Shown: positions 36,372-46,048, counted from the first letter of the stretch. The stretch is DNA of 64,000 bases from Enterococcus lemanii (GCF_016909125.1 NZ_JAFBFD010000002.1:1-64000), one strand, 5' to 3'. Translations and numbers: made by a program. The notes: a model not told the origin generated them from the sequence alone.

Positions 36372-36678
36372 GGATAAAATGATATAAACCTAAAACATCT
36401 GTGCTAGTGAGTTTTCCAATTGGTTGTTTTTTGAAAATTGCGGTTTTACGAATATTATAGGTCCGGTGGGTGTCGACATAGGAAGCCTGTTTTAACCCAG
36501 CTATTATCCAATCGATTATTGGATAGTAGGCTTGCTTTATATTTTTAGACTTATTTATATATTGATTAGTTATTTTAAAAATAGTGATATATTTTCCTTT
36601 GATTTCAACAACTAAGGCAGGTCGCACCTTTGAATTGTTATTTTCATCAAATGGAACATTTACGATATATAATTCCAT
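36346..36678 (-). CDS. PemK/MazF-like toxin (type II toxin-antitoxin family)
   Basis: A 110-residue protein with the MazF/PemK fold pattern: MELYIVNVPFDENNNSKVRP at the start, ALVVEIKGKYITIFKITNQY, then IIAGLKQASYVDTHRTYNI and KKQPIGKLTSTDV. Family members are ribosome-independent RNases, with catalytic Arg in KVRPALV and Ser/Thr in SYVDT. ATG 36678 follows GGAG closely; an in-frame GTG at 36711 is an alternative. The usual upstream antitoxin gene is present only as a 3' fragment. Confidence 0.83.
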   Translation of the reverse strand: MELYIVNVPFDENNNSKVRPALVVEIKGKYITIFKITNQYINKSKNIKQAYYPIIDWIIAGLKQASYVDTHRTYNIRKTAIFKKQPIGKLTSTDVLGLYHFIQKNHSFKK

Positions 36679-36692
36679 TTGCTCCAAAAAAA

Positions 36693-36821
36693 CTAATCCT
36701 CCGACATCCACTTGTGGAAATGAGGTGCTTGTTCAGGATTATAATATCCTTTTGAATCGATTTCAACTTTTTCATTAGGAATTTCAGCTACTAGATTATG
36801 CCAATCTAAGGCTGTTGGGAG
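36693..36821 (-). pseudogene. 5'-truncated partner (antitoxin-like) gene of the toxin
   Basis: On the minus strand an open frame after a TAA at 36822-36824 encodes about 42 residues (KKLPTALDWHNLVAEIPNEK, then VEIDSKGYYNPEQAPHFHKW and MSED). It has no usable start codon and ends 14 nt before the toxin ATG. The residues look like real protein and sit where the antitoxin should be, so I read it as the C-terminal remnant of the cognate partner. Confidence 0.6.
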
Positions 36822-36989
36822 TTTCTTTTATCTAAGAAAAGTTGGAATATAAGTTGTAGACCCGTACGTAAGGATTAACATGAGGAAGGTAATTCTATTG
36901 ATAAATTTTCATCTGTTACTTGACAGGGGTCTCACCAAAATGGCTACACTTTCACAAATTATTAAGTATTGGAACAATGTCAATATTTA

Positions 36990-37036
36990 AAAATTGGGCG
37001 TATTATGAATATTCAACAATTATTCAATAGACATTA
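36990..37036 (+). repeat. 47-nt dispersed repeat, copy 1 of 2
   Basis: AAATTGGGCGTATTATGAAT and the following CAATTATTCAATAGACATT match 59114-59160 with few changes. The region 36822-37231 otherwise holds no credible gene; a minus-strand 64-codon frame (37020-37214) is too weak to call. Confidence 0.6.
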
Positions 37037-37231
37037 ATTCGCATTCGCCATGTAAAATTTTCAAATGAAAAAAACTAGGTAATTTTTGATTTTCAGCTGA
37101 ATAACAGTAAATTTTTTTGAAAAGACCATCCAAAAATAAATTCAAAGGAACAGTTAAAACGAGCAGAACAGGTGGTTTTCTAGCTAGGAAAGCATTATAA
37201 TTATAATAAGACATTTTGGAGGAAAAAATTT

Positions 37232-37960
37232 ATGACCCTTGTTTTAAAAGATGTAACAGGTGGCTATGGCCATTTACCGGTGTTAAAAGAGATTAGTTTT
37301 GAGGTTCGTGACCATGAATTAGTCGGATTAATTGGTTTAAACGGTGCTGGAAAAAGCACAACAATCAAAGAAATTATGGGGTTACTCGAACCGCAAGCTG
37401 GTACGATTACACTTGATGGTTTAACGCTAAAAAAAGAGGCGGAAGCTTATCGTAAAAAAATTGGCTACATTCCTGAAACGCCCGTGCTTTACGAAGAATT
37501 AACCTTAAAAGAGCACATTGAAGTGACAGCGATGGCTTATGATATCCCCCAAGAATTGGCGCAAGCCCGTGCTAAAAAATTGTTGAAAACTTTTCGCTTA
37601 GAAAATCGAACGGACTGGTTTCCAGCAAACTTCTCAAAAGGGATGAAACAAAAAGTCATGATTTTGTGTGCCCTTTTAATTGAGCCAAGTTTATTAATTG
37701 TGGACGAACCTTTTTTAGGTCTAGATCCTTTAGCCATTCATGCATTATTAACGTTATTTGATGAGATGAAACAAACCGGCGTTTCAATTTTAATGTCAAC
37801 GCACGTGTTAGCAACGGCAGAAAAACATTGTGATCGGTTTGTGATTTTGCATGAAGGGAAGATACGCGCGCAAGGCACCTTAGCGGAACTTCAAGTGGAA
37901 TTTGGGTTGCCGCAAGCTTCGTTAGACGAAATTTACATCGCGTTAACGAAGGAGGATTAA
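37232..37960 (+). CDS. ecsA: ABC transporter ATP-binding protein EcsA
   Basis: ATPase of the EcsAB complex, which in Bacillus affects intramembrane protease RasP activity, secretion and competence. The 242-residue protein has Walker A GLNGAGKST, EcsA-like PETPVLYEELTLKEHIE, signature FSKGMKQKVMILCAL, and Walker B LIVDEPFLGLDP. A GGAGG site precedes ATG 37232. EcsB follows after 4 nt. Confidence 0.92.
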   Translation: MTLVLKDVTGGYGHLPVLKEISFEVRDHELVGLIGLNGAGKSTTIKEIMGLLEPQAGTITLDGLTLKKEAEAYRKKIGYIPETPVLYEELTLKEHIEVTAMAYDIPQELAQARAKKLLKTFRLENRTDWFPANFSKGMKQKVMILCALLIEPSLLIVDEPFLGLDPLAIHALLTLFDEMKQTGVSILMSTHVLATAEKHCDRFVILHEGKIRAQGTLAELQVEFGLPQASLDEIYIALTKED

Positions 37961-37964
37961 TAAA

Positions 37965-39194
37965 ATGAAGCAATTTTTTCAACAACGAGTCGCCAAGCAT
38001 CAAAAAAAGATGCAACGCTATTTACGTTATGTGATCAATGACCATTTTGCGTTGACGATGACTTTTTTAGTGGGTGGTTTAGGCTTTTATTATGCAGATT
38101 TATTAAAAACATTGCCTAGTCCATTTCCTCTAGGCAATGTGATTGTCCTTGTTTTTTGGTTAATGACGCTCCATTTAGGTCACTTTGCTAGTCTGACGCA
38201 ATTACCCGATGCGGTTTTTTTGTTGCCAAAAGAACGAGCGATGCGTCAATATTTAGTGCAAGCTTTTCTTTATAGTTGTTATTTACCATTTGGGTTATTG
38301 ATTTTAACGACGGCTTTTTCGATGCCTTTAGTTGTCGTTGCCAGTACAAAAGTGACGTTTCAAAGTACGGCCTTTTTTATTTTGCTCCTTTGGATTTTAA
38401 AAGCGAGTCATCTTTTTGTACAACAACTTGATTTTTACCAAGGGATGCGCCCAAAACGTTGGCAATTTTATAGCTTATGGCTAAGTAGTAGTACAGCAAT
38501 TTTAGCAGTTAGCCTTTTTTATACGTATCTTTTAGGGTTAGCGTTGGCCATCATTCAAGTAGGGAGCTTTTATTTATTTACTTGGAAGAAAAATACGGCT
38601 CGGCTTGATTGGGAAAGACTCATCCAAGTGGAACAGTCGCGTTTGCATCGTTTGTATCAGTTCATCCATTTATTTACCGATGTGCCGGAAATGAAAGGAC
38701 AAGTCAAACGACGGAAGCACTTTGATATTCTTTTGCAAAAAATACCATTACGCCAAGAAAACACGTATTTGTATTTATTTGCGCGTCATTTTTTACGTGG
38801 CACAGAGTATAGTGGCTTGTACCTGCGTTTAGTTGTGATTGGTGGTCTTTTTCTGGCCTTTATCAACGAAATTTGGTTTGCGTTAGGGATTGGCGCGTTG
38901 TTTTTATACTTAATTGGTTTTCAACTATTGCCACTAGGACAACAATTTCGGTACACAACGACCGTGTTACTTTATCCACTAGCAACCAGTCAAAAAGAAC
39001 AAGCTCTAAAAAAGCTTTTAACGGTTTTACTATTCGTTGTGGCTGCTGTTTTTAGTGTCATTGTTAGCCTAACTTTAACGAATTGGTCAGCAAAACTACT
39101 AGTCAGCGGTAGTTATTTTGTGTTTGTCGGGCTCTTTGTTCAGTTTTATTTACCGTATCGTTTCGCTAAAACAAACAAAAAGCTAGGTATTTAA
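37965..39194 (+). CDS. ecsB: ABC transporter membrane protein EcsB
   Basis: A 409-residue polytopic membrane protein, the permease-like partner of EcsA. The N-terminus (QQRVAKHQKKMQRYLRYVIN, then DHFALTMTFLVGGLGFYYAD) is typical of EcsB. About ten hydrophobic segments are seen, with a cytoplasmic loop in the middle (HRLYQFIHLFTDVPEMKGQV). The order ecsA-ecsB-ccrZ-trmB is, as I recall, conserved in related Lactobacillales. Confidence 0.92.
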   Translation: MKQFFQQRVAKHQKKMQRYLRYVINDHFALTMTFLVGGLGFYYADLLKTLPSPFPLGNVIVLVFWLMTLHLGHFASLTQLPDAVFLLPKERAMRQYLVQAFLYSCYLPFGLLILTTAFSMPLVVVASTKVTFQSTAFFILLLWILKASHLFVQQLDFYQGMRPKRWQFYSLWLSSSTAILAVSLFYTYLLGLALAIIQVGSFYLFTWKKNTARLDWERLIQVEQSRLHRLYQFIHLFTDVPEMKGQVKRRKHFDILLQKIPLRQENTYLYLFARHFLRGTEYSGLYLRLVVIGGLFLAFINEIWFALGIGALFLYLIGFQLLPLGQQFRYTTTVLLYPLATSQKEQALKKLLTVLLFVVAAVFSVIVSLTLTNWSAKLLVSGSYFVFVGLFVQFYLPYRFAKTNKKLGI

Positions 39195-39311
39195 ACGCCT
39201 TTATTTAAAAAAAGGCTAAAAAAAACAAGGGGAACGTACAAGCGTCTTGACGAAGCGGTGTTAAGAAGCTAAAATGATTCGTACTGCTTAAAAAATATAG
39301 GGGGTGTAAAG

Positions 39312-40091
39312 ATGGATCTTCGTTTAGATAGTGAATGGCAAATTCGACCAATCAAAGGCGATACTGGTAAAACGTATCTCGGCTTAAAAGCGCAAGAAAA
39401 AGTCTTTATTAAACGCAACACCACCCCAATGTTAGCAGCATTATCTAAAGAAGGGATTACTCCGAAACTTGTTTGGACTAAACGGACCGGTAATGGGGAC
39501 GTCTTATCGGCGCAAGAGTGGCTCGAAGGTCGCTTACTAACGCCAGAAGAAATGGGGGAACGAAACGATGTTATTGATGTTTTGTACCATTTACACCATT
39601 CAGATTCTTTAAAAAACATGCTTGAGAAAATGGGTGGTCAAACGTATTCACCTGAAAAATTACTCCAAGCTTATGAAGCCGATTTACCGAAAGTGATGAA
39701 AGAAAACCAATTTTTAACGCTTGTTTATCAATACTTACGTCAACATATCCCAGCTTTTCATACGAAAGAAAAAACGGTGGTCCATGGCGATGTAAATGAA
39801 AGAAATTGGCTCGTATGTAACCATTATCTCTACTTAGTCGATTGGGATTCCGTGATGTTTGGCGATCCATTTGTGGATATTGGAAATGTATTAGGGCATT
39901 ATGTTCCGGTTTCTAATTGGCGCCAATGGCTAATTAGTTACGGTGTTCATCCTAGAAACGAAATTATCGAGAAAACTTATTGGTACGCCATTTTAAGTAT
40001 GTTGCAAGAAATAAAAAAATACTACCACAAAGGCGATTACCAAGCAATGAATCAAGAAATTTTACAATTAAAACGAATCTATATTCAGTAA
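39312..40091 (+). CDS. ccrZ: CcrZ/YtmP-like phosphotransferase (cell-cycle regulator family)
   Basis: A 259-residue kinase of the choline/aminoglycoside phosphotransferase fold. Brenner motif VVHGDVNERNWLV and the metal-binding LVDWDSVMFGDPFVD are intact. In streptococci the homologue CcrZ sits next to trmB, acts on nucleoside/ribose-type substrates and coordinates division with replication initiation through FtsZ and DnaA. The same linkage to trmB is present here. GGGGGTG lies 6-12 nt before the ATG. Confidence 0.88.
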   Translation: MDLRLDSEWQIRPIKGDTGKTYLGLKAQEKVFIKRNTTPMLAALSKEGITPKLVWTKRTGNGDVLSAQEWLEGRLLTPEEMGERNDVIDVLYHLHHSDSLKNMLEKMGGQTYSPEKLLQAYEADLPKVMKENQFLTLVYQYLRQHIPAFHTKEKTVVHGDVNERNWLVCNHYLYLVDWDSVMFGDPFVDIGNVLGHYVPVSNWRQWLISYGVHPRNEIIEKTYWYAILSMLQEIKKYYHKGDYQAMNQEILQLKRIYIQ

Positions 40092-40145
40092 AAATGGGGG
40101 AGCAACACTTCTCCATTTTTTGCTCAAAAAGAAAGGAAAAAAAGT

Positions 40146-40802
40146 ATGCGTGTAAGAAAAAGAACAGGAGCCGAAGAATTAATTGCCTCACATCCGCAAT
40201 TTGTGGTTGATGAGCCACAAAAATGGAAAGGACGTTGGGCAGAGCGTTTTGGTAATGACCATCCAATTCATATTGAAATTGGCATGGGGAAAGGTCAATT
40301 CATAGCTGGCATGGCAAAAGCCAATCCTACAATCAATTATATCGGGATTGACATGCAAGTCAGTGTCGTTTCATTTGCCTTAGATAAATTGATCGAAGAA
40401 AATATTCCAAACTTACAACTATTACATGTTGATGGCTCAGAATTAACGAATTATTTTGCCGACAGTGAAGTCGATCAAATTTATTTGAATTTCTCTGATC
40501 CCTGGCCAAAAACCCGTCATGAAAAACGGCGCTTAACGTACAAAACGTTTTTAGCCGTTGATGAGCAAATCTTGCGTCCAGCAGGCGAAATTCATTTTAA
40601 AACGGATAACCAAGGCTTATTTGAATATTCTTTAGCTAGCTTCTCGCAATATGGACTCATCTTACAAAAAGTTTGGCTTGACTTGCATCATAGTGGCTAT
40701 GAAGGCAACATCATGACCGAGTATGAGCAAAAATTCTCAGAAAAAGGCCAACCGATTTATCGTGTAGAAGCGAAATTCCCAGACAAAACAATAAGACGAT
40801 AA
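40146..40802 (+). CDS. trmB: tRNA (guanine(46)-N7)-methyltransferase
   Basis: SAM-dependent enzyme that makes m7G46 in the tRNA variable loop. The 218-residue protein has the SAM motif [30 protein letters not shown], and the TrmB signature [20 protein letters not shown]. It lies 54 nt after ccrZ with its own GAAAGGA site. Confidence 0.96.
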   Translation: MRVRKRTGAEELIASHPQFVVDEPQKWKGRWAERFGNDHPIHIEIGMGKGQFIAGMAKANPTINYIGIDMQVSVVSFALDKLIEENIPNLQLLHVDGSELTNYFADSEVDQIYLNFSDPWPKTRHEKRRLTYKTFLAVDEQILRPAGEIHFKTDNQGLFEYSLASFSQYGLILQKVWLDLHHSGYEGNIMTEYEQKFSEKGQPIYRVEAKFPDKTIRR

Positions 40803-40862
40803 AAAACAAGGCAACGATAGCGACGAAGCGGAAAAAGCGTTTGTCTAAAATTGAAATAAAAA

Positions 40863-40908
40863 CAAGCACGCTTAGAAGAAATGCTCTTTTCTTCTAAGCG
40901 TGCTTGTT
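40863..40908 (+). terminator. Terminator between trmB and the convergent ABC operon
   Basis: AAGCACGCTTAGAAGAA pairs with TTCTTCTAAGCGTGCTT around a 7-nt loop. It lies between the convergent trmB and M20 genes and may serve both; the T tail is short. Confidence 0.75.
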
Positions 40909-40919
40909 TGCTGCTAAAT

Positions 40920-42110
40920 TTATTTTAAGGTTGCAATGGTTTCATCAAATTCTTTTTTGATAGCGGTAAGCTTATCCGGGTTTTCTAGTAAATCTAAAAT
41001 CGTTAAGCCTAACCCTTGGGCGGCTTTAATTAGGCCATTTTTCCCATCAGGTGAGATGGTCGCAGCGGCCATTTCTTTTGTATGAGCACCTACTTCTTCG
41101 CCACAAATTTTAATAAAACCTTGAATGGTTGGGCATTTATAACTAACGGCACCAACATCCGTTGAACCAGTAGCGACTTCATCAACCGGCTGAATATCCG
41201 TTAACCCAAGTTCTTGATATTTTTCCGTTAAAAGATCGGCTAAAGCATAATTAATGACCGTATCTTCATAGGGGCATTCGTAGACAGAAGTTTTATAAGT
41301 CACGTCATTGGCTAAACAAATGCCTTCAACCGCTTTTACGGCTTTTTCGGTGACTTCTTTTGCGTAAGCCATTGTCGGTGCGCGGAAATAATATTCTAAT
41401 GAAGCATATCCAGGAATGACATTGGCTGCTTGTCCGCCATCTTTAACAACGCCGTGGATATACGTATGTGGGTTGACAAATTGACGAATCAAATTAATTT
41501 GCAAATAGCTCATCACCGCTGCATCTAAGGCAGATGCTCCTGTTTGTGGTTGACAAGCATGGGCATTTTTACCAAAAAATTCAAACTTAATCGGATTTAA
41601 AGCATTTGAGCGGCCACCGACACCATTTTGAGAGCCAGGGTGCACCATTAACGCTACGTCAACGTTATCAAAAACACCGGCTTGTGCCATACTGACTTTT
41701 CCACCAAAGTTTTCTTCTGCTGGTGTACCAACAACTAGTAATTTACCACCAAATTGATCAATGATTCCTTTGACGGCTTCACCGGTTGCGACACCAATGC
41801 CTGCAATTAAGTTATGGCCACAACCATGACCAACTTCAGGTAGGGCGTCGTATTCACACATGACCGCAATCACAGGGCCAGGTTTGCCAGTATCATATTC
41901 GCCAATAAAGCCAGTCGGCACAACATAGCCAGCCGTTGTTTTAAAGCCAGCCTTGTCCAAATAATCCACTAATAACGCCATTGTTTCAAATTCTTCATTC
42001 CCAATTTCAGGATTGTCATACATCGTTTGCACAAGGACCATGTAATCATCAATTTTGTCTTCGACCGATTGTAAGATCAAGTCGTGGGCTTTTATAGTAT
42101 CGGTTGTCAT
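40920..42110 (-). CDS. M20 family amidohydrolase, second copy
   Basis: A 396-residue M20D-type deacylase. Metal-site regions are CEYDALPEVGHGCGHNLIAG, VVGTPAEENFGGK, and GAHTKEMAAAT; the dimerisation domain has NAHACQPQTGASALDA. It is the last gene of a permease-ATPase-binding protein-deacylase operon, so it probably cleaves the imported N-acyl or conjugated amino acid. It is related to, but clearly different from, the M20 gene of the met operon at 18912. Confidence 0.88.
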   Translation of the reverse strand: MTTDTIKAHDLILQSVEDKIDDYMVLVQTMYDNPEIGNEEFETMALLVDYLDKAGFKTTAGYVVPTGFIGEYDTGKPGPVIAVMCEYDALPEVGHGCGHNLIAGIGVATGEAVKGIIDQFGGKLLVVGTPAEENFGGKVSMAQAGVFDNVDVALMVHPGSQNGVGGRSNALNPIKFEFFGKNAHACQPQTGASALDAAVMSYLQINLIRQFVNPHTYIHGVVKDGGQAANVIPGYASLEYYFRAPTMAYAKEVTEKAVKAVEGICLANDVTYKTSVYECPYEDTVINYALADLLTEKYQELGLTDIQPVDEVATGSTDVGAVSYKCPTIQGFIKICGEEVGAHTKEMAAATISPDGKNGLIKAAQGLGLTILDLLENPDKLTAIKKEFDETIATLK

Positions 42111-42122
42111 AAATTATCGCTC

Positions 42123-43013
42123 CTATTCCACTGCATTTACAGCCATTTCAGTGTATTCTGCACGCCATTTTTCTAAGTTGCCGTTTTCAAGGTTTTCTTG
42201 AATAACTTGGTTGGCTAACTCGATTAAAGCCGCATTGTCATTTTGTTTTGGAAAACCAATGACGTTTGTTGCATAACGTTGTGTCGGATCTAAGTCAAAC
42301 GTTTCTTGTGGTAAAATCACTAAATCAGGGAAAGTTGCAAGCATCGGCGTCACGTTTGAAGTTGAAACCGTTAAAGCATCCACGTCACCTGAGTTTAAAG
42401 CTAAAAGAGCCGCGTCCATTGTTGCAAATTGTTTAATTTTCTTAGCATCAGTAATCGTCGTTGCTAATTCGTATTGAATGGAGGCGCTTTGTGCACCCAC
42501 GGTTAATTTAGCCGCTTTTAATTCATCTAAAGTTTGATATTTTTCTGCATTTGTTTTGCTTAATAACACCCCTTGGAAACCATCCGCTGCTTCTTGTTGG
42601 TAACCATCAGAAAACTCCATCACTGCGCCACGTTCGTCCGTTCCAACAAAAGCTGCAATTCCAAAGTCGACGCTGCCCGTTTGAACATTTGCTAAAACAC
42701 CATCAAAGGCAGTCGCTTTAATTTCTAATTTCACGCCAATTTCATCCGCAATCGCTTGGGCTAAAGCAATATCTGACCCAACAATTTCTTTTTTACCATC
42801 TTTTAAAATATAAAATTCAGCAGGAGGGAAGTCAGGTGACGTTGCAATGACTAATTTACCAGCTTCTTTAATTTGCGTTAATTGGTCAGCCCCATTTTTC
42901 TTTGTTGTGCCAGTATTTGAATCCTCTGTTTGTCCATTACTGCCACAAGCAGCGAGCAAAGTGAAAGCAAAAAGACTGGCCATCGTTAATTTTATTTTTT
43001 TAGAAAGTTTCAT
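42123..43013 (-). CDS. Amino acid ABC transporter substrate-binding lipoprotein
   Basis: A 296-residue type-3 solute-binding lipoprotein. The signal ends in the lipobox LLAACGSNG with Cys near residue 23. The binding domain has KLVIATSPDFPPAEFYI, VGSDIALAQAIADEIGVKLE and DFGIAAFVGTDERG. ATG 43019 sits against the GGAGG, so ATG 43013 is preferred. The substrate is probably a polar or sulfur-containing amino acid, possibly acylated, judged only from the operon. Confidence 0.9.
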   Translation of the reverse strand: MKLSKKIKLTMASLFAFTLLAACGSNGQTEDSNTGTTKKNGADQLTQIKEAGKLVIATSPDFPPAEFYILKDGKKEIVGSDIALAQAIADEIGVKLEIKATAFDGVLANVQTGSVDFGIAAFVGTDERGAVMEFSDGYQQEAADGFQGVLLSKTNAEKYQTLDELKAAKLTVGAQSASIQYELATTITDAKKIKQFATMDAALLALNSGDVDALTVSTSNVTPMLATFPDLVILPQETFDLDPTQRYATNVIGFPKQNDNAALIELANQVIQENLENGNLEKWRAEYTEMAVNAVE

Positions 43014-43031
43014 TTTCATTCCTCCATTTTT

Positions 43032-43766
43032 TTAAAAAGTAATTTTATCAAGAAAAACTTTCGTCCGTTCTTCTTTTGGATGTTCAAAGAGTTCTTCAGG
43101 AGTGCCTTCTTCAACAATGACCCCTTGATCAATAAAAAGGACTCGAGAAGCAACTTGTTTGGCAAAGTTCATTTCATGTGTCACCAACACAGTCGTTAAA
43201 TGCGTGTTTGCCAGTGCTTGAATAACTAATAGCACTTCTTTGACCATTTCTGGATCAAGTGCGGAAGTCGGTTCGTCAAACAACATTAATTCTGGTTCCA
43301 TCGCCAATGCTCGAGCAATCGCGACCCGTTGTTTTTGACCACCTGATAATTTATTGGGATAAACATCTTTTTTATCAAGTAGCCCAACTTTTTTTAATAA
43401 GTCTTCTGCAATTTTACTTGCTTCTTCTTTAGACAAATTTTTTAATTTCATCGGGGCTAAAATAATATTATCCAGTACCGTTAAGTTAGGAAATAAATTG
43501 AAATGTTGGAAAACCATGCCAATGTGTTGTCGAATTTGATCGATTTGGGCTTCTTTTAAAGTTGGATCGGTTAAGGCTTCTTCTTTAAAATAGACTTCGC
43601 CACTTGTTGGTTGTTCCATTAAATTTAAACAACGTAAAAAGGTTGATTTACCGGAACCAGAAGGGCCGATAACTGCGACGACTTCTCCTTTTTTAATTTC
43701 AGTTGAAATGCCTTTTAACACTTCTAAGTCACCAAAACTCTTTTTTAAATCGATTGTTTTAATCAT
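43032..43766 (-). CDS. Polar amino acid ABC transporter ATP-binding protein
   Basis: A 244-residue GlnQ/HisP-type ATPase with Walker [10 protein letters not shown], signature [15 protein letters not shown], Walker [14 protein letters not shown] and H-loop VTHEMNF. GTG 43772 is in frame but too close to the GAGG site; ATG 43766 is used. It overlaps the end of the permease gene. Confidence 0.91.
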   Translation of the reverse strand: MIKTIDLKKSFGDLEVLKGISTEIKKGEVVAVIGPSGSGKSTFLRCLNLMEQPTSGEVYFKEEALTDPTLKEAQIDQIRQHIGMVFQHFNLFPNLTVLDNIILAPMKLKNLSKEEASKIAEDLLKKVGLLDKKDVYPNKLSGGQKQRVAIARALAMEPELMLFDEPTSALDPEMVKEVLLVIQALANTHLTTVLVTHEMNFAKQVASRVLFIDQGVIVEEGTPEELFEHPKEERTKVFLDKITF

Positions 43767-44475
43767 AGACACTCAACCTCTTTTCCAAACGTTTCATTAA
43801 AGCTGTTAAAATAAAAGTTAAGACAAAATAAATGACCGAAATAACAATGAGCGGTTCAAAAATGGAATACGTCGAAGCTTTAATGATGTTACTGGTATAC
43901 ATGACATCAAAAATACCGACAACCGACACAATGGAAGATTCTTTAATCATGGTAATAAATTCATTGCCTAAACCAGGTAAGATGACGCGAATGGCTTGTG
44001 GGACAATGACGGCATTCATTGTTTGGCGACGGCTAAGCCCTAATGAGCGGCCGGCTTCCATTTGCCCCTTATCGATTGACTCTAGTCCGCCACGGAGTAA
44101 TTCACAAATATAAGCACCAGAGTTAATGGAAAGTGCCACAACGGCGGTTAAAAAATCACGTGAACCAAATGTTTCACCTAAAAAAGGGAGTGCAGGAATA
44201 CTTAATCCAATCATTGGGAAACCATACAACCAAATATACAATTGGACTAAGAGTGGTGTTCCGCGAATAACTTGTGTATAAATATTCGCTAAACCTCGTA
44301 AAGCTTTTTTGGGTGATTGTTGTAATAAGGTGGCGAATAAACCAATAATTGAGCCAAAGAACACAGTTGTTAATGAGAGTATGATGGTCAGAACGGTTCC
44401 GTCAATAAAAGTCGGAATCCATTTGACTAACTTACCAAAATTCATGACAATTCCTAATGTGAAAGAATAATCCAT
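43759..44475 (-). CDS. Polar amino acid ABC transporter permease
   Basis: A 238-residue permease with about five helices and the EAA-type loop ([20 protein letters not shown]). It is the first gene of the four-gene importer-deacylase operon. AGAAAGGGG precedes the ATG. The 5' region to the divergent reductase (44476-44710) is AT-rich and contains several -10-like TATTAT sequences on the minus strand, but no recognised riboswitch. Confidence 0.92.
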   Translation of the reverse strand: MDYSFTLGIVMNFGKLVKWIPTFIDGTVLTIILSLTTVFFGSIIGLFATLLQQSPKKALRGLANIYTQVIRGTPLLVQLYIWLYGFPMIGLSIPALPFLGETFGSRDFLTAVVALSINSGAYICELLRGGLESIDKGQMEAGRSLGLSRRQTMNAVIVPQAIRVILPGLGNEFITMIKESSIVSVVGIFDVMYTSNIIKASTYSIFEPLIVISVIYFVLTFILTALMKRLEKRLSVYD

Positions 44476-44710
44476 CGGAAGCCCCTTTCTAAAATATTCA
44501 ATAAAAGTTTATATAATGAATATTTCTCTTGTTTTATGAGTATGTAATGTATAATAATTCATAAAAAGAGGAAAAGCAAGCATTTTTGAATTTTTATTCA
44601 TTAATTATTATTAAAGTACTCAAATTGATCAAATTAGGGCCTTTTTTCCGAATGAAAAGCCAAAATGTGTTAAACTAAAGAAAGAAAATCAGTGAAGGAG
44701 TGGTAGAAAA

Positions 44711-45559
44711 ATGAATTTAGAATCAACTTATCAGTTAAGTAATGGTAGCAAAATTCCAATCCTTGGTTTTGGGACATGGCAAACGCCAAGTGGACAGGTG
44801 GCAGAAGAAGCGGTTTTAACGGCACTTGAGGCGGGCTATCGTCATATTGATACCGCTGCTGCTTACGAAAACGAAGCATCGGTCGGTCAAGCGATTGCCA
44901 AAAGTGGTCTTGCAAGGGAAGAATTATTTATTACAACGAAGCTTTCAAATAAAGTTGGCACGTATGAAGAAGCGAAAGTAGCGATTGCGGATTCACTAGC
45001 AAAATTAAATCTAACGTATCTCGATTTGTATTTAATTCACTGGCCGAATCCACTGGCTTTTCGCGAGAATTGGCAAAAAAGAAATGCGGACGTTTGGCGT
45101 GCCATGGAAGAATCCGTTGTTGCAGGGAAAATCCGCGCAATTGGTGTCTCGAATTTCCATCCCCACCATCTCGCTGCTTTGTTAGAAACAGCTAAGATTC
45201 AACCAGTCGTCAATCAAATTCTACTCAATCCAAGTGATCAACAAGAAAAAATTGTAGCCGCTAACCAAGCACATGGTCTTTTAAGTGAAGCCTATAGTCC
45301 GCTTGGAACCGGTAAAATTTTTGAAGTGACGGCGCTTCAAACACTCGCACAAAAATACAATAAAACGGTCGCACAATTGGTGTTACGCTGGAGTTTACAA
45401 AAAGGCTTCTTGCCACTGCCTAAATCGGTGACGAAAGAACGAATTATCGAAAATCTCGCTCTTTTTGATTTTGAAATTTCATCGGCTGATATGGAGCAAA
45501 TCAACCAATTCCATGGCCAAGCAGGCAATGCGAGCAATCCAGACGAGACCAATTTTTAG
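44711..45559 (+). CDS. Aldo/keto reductase
   Basis: A 282-residue NADPH-dependent oxidoreductase of the AKR family. The signatures are GFGTWQTPSG, GYRHIDTAAAYENEASVGQA with the catalytic Asp and Tyr, the Lys in LFITTKLSN, YLDLYLIHWPNP with the His, and the cofactor motif LPKSVTKERIIENL. Family members reduce aldehydes, methylglyoxal or keto sugars; the substrate here is unknown. Single gene with a terminator. Confidence 0.93.
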   Translation: MNLESTYQLSNGSKIPILGFGTWQTPSGQVAEEAVLTALEAGYRHIDTAAAYENEASVGQAIAKSGLAREELFITTKLSNKVGTYEEAKVAIADSLAKLNLTYLDLYLIHWPNPLAFRENWQKRNADVWRAMEESVVAGKIRAIGVSNFHPHHLAALLETAKIQPVVNQILLNPSDQQEKIVAANQAHGLLSEAYSPLGTGKIFEVTALQTLAQKYNKTVAQLVLRWSLQKGFLPLPKSVTKERIIENLALFDFEISSADMEQINQFHGQAGNASNPDETNF

Positions 45560-45570
45560 CTAAAATTTAT

Positions 45571-45609
45571 CCCGAAAGCAGACGTAAAAATCGAGCTTTC
45601 GGGTTTTTG
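45571..45609 (+). terminator. Terminator after the aldo/keto reductase
   Basis: CCCGAAAGC pairs with GCTTTCGGG and is followed by TTTTTGT. It lies 12 nt past the stop codon. Confidence 0.88.
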
Positions 45610-45684
45610 TACTCGTTCTTGCCAGAAGACCGAATTCGCGTTGTACTCCTCTACGCACTTTATTTTTAAAAGGAGTTCCTATTT

Positions 45685-45948
45685 ATGCGTTTTTATCAAG
45701 CTTTACAGTTATCCCCACTTGCTTTGAAAAATCAGATTAAAGCAGCAAATACAAAAAAAGAAAAACATTTCTTTCAAAAAGCAATCGTCACCCGTTCATT
45801 TTTACTCGTGAGTTTTGCGATTGTCTTTATTTCACTCATTACCTCGCTCTTTGGGAACGAAACAAGTTCACTTGCGGTTGTTTTATTTTGTCAGCTATTA
45901 AGTCTGCGTTTTATGTGCCTTCGTTTGTCTATTGGCAATCACGCTTAG
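45685..45948 (+). pseudogene. N-terminal fragment of a FUSC-like membrane protein
   Basis: An 87-residue frame with a good AAAGGAG site. The soluble start (MRFYQALQLSPLALKNQIKA) and two hydrophobic stretches (SFLLVSFAIVFISLITSLFG and LAVVLFCQLLSLRF) resemble the beginning of larger FUSC/YccS-like membrane proteins from lactic acid bacteria. The frame then degenerates and stops, and about 65 nt later there is a terminator. I therefore read it as a truncated gene; an intact small membrane protein is possible. Confidence 0.5.
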
Positions 45949-46013
45949 TAAAAAACTTATCATCCAAAAAGATAAATATTTACCAGAAGGAAATTATTCT
46001 GAAAATAAAGAAA

Positions 46014-46048
46014 GCTTGTGACCATCTCTTAGTCACAAGTTTTTTTTA
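46014..46048 (+). terminator. Terminator after the truncated membrane protein gene
   Basis: CTTGTGAC pairs with GTCACAAG around a 9-nt loop and is followed by eight T residues. It abuts the convergent Mrr-like gene. Confidence 0.88.

Noticed and set aside
37020-37214. Minus-strand 64-codon frame upstream of ecsA
   Set aside because: No family resemblance, poor start context, and its 3' end is part of a dispersed repeat also found at 59114.
39196-39220. GCCTTT/AAAGGC hairpin after ecsB as a terminator
   Set aside because: The stem is only 6 bp and is followed by A residues, not T residues, on the coding strand.
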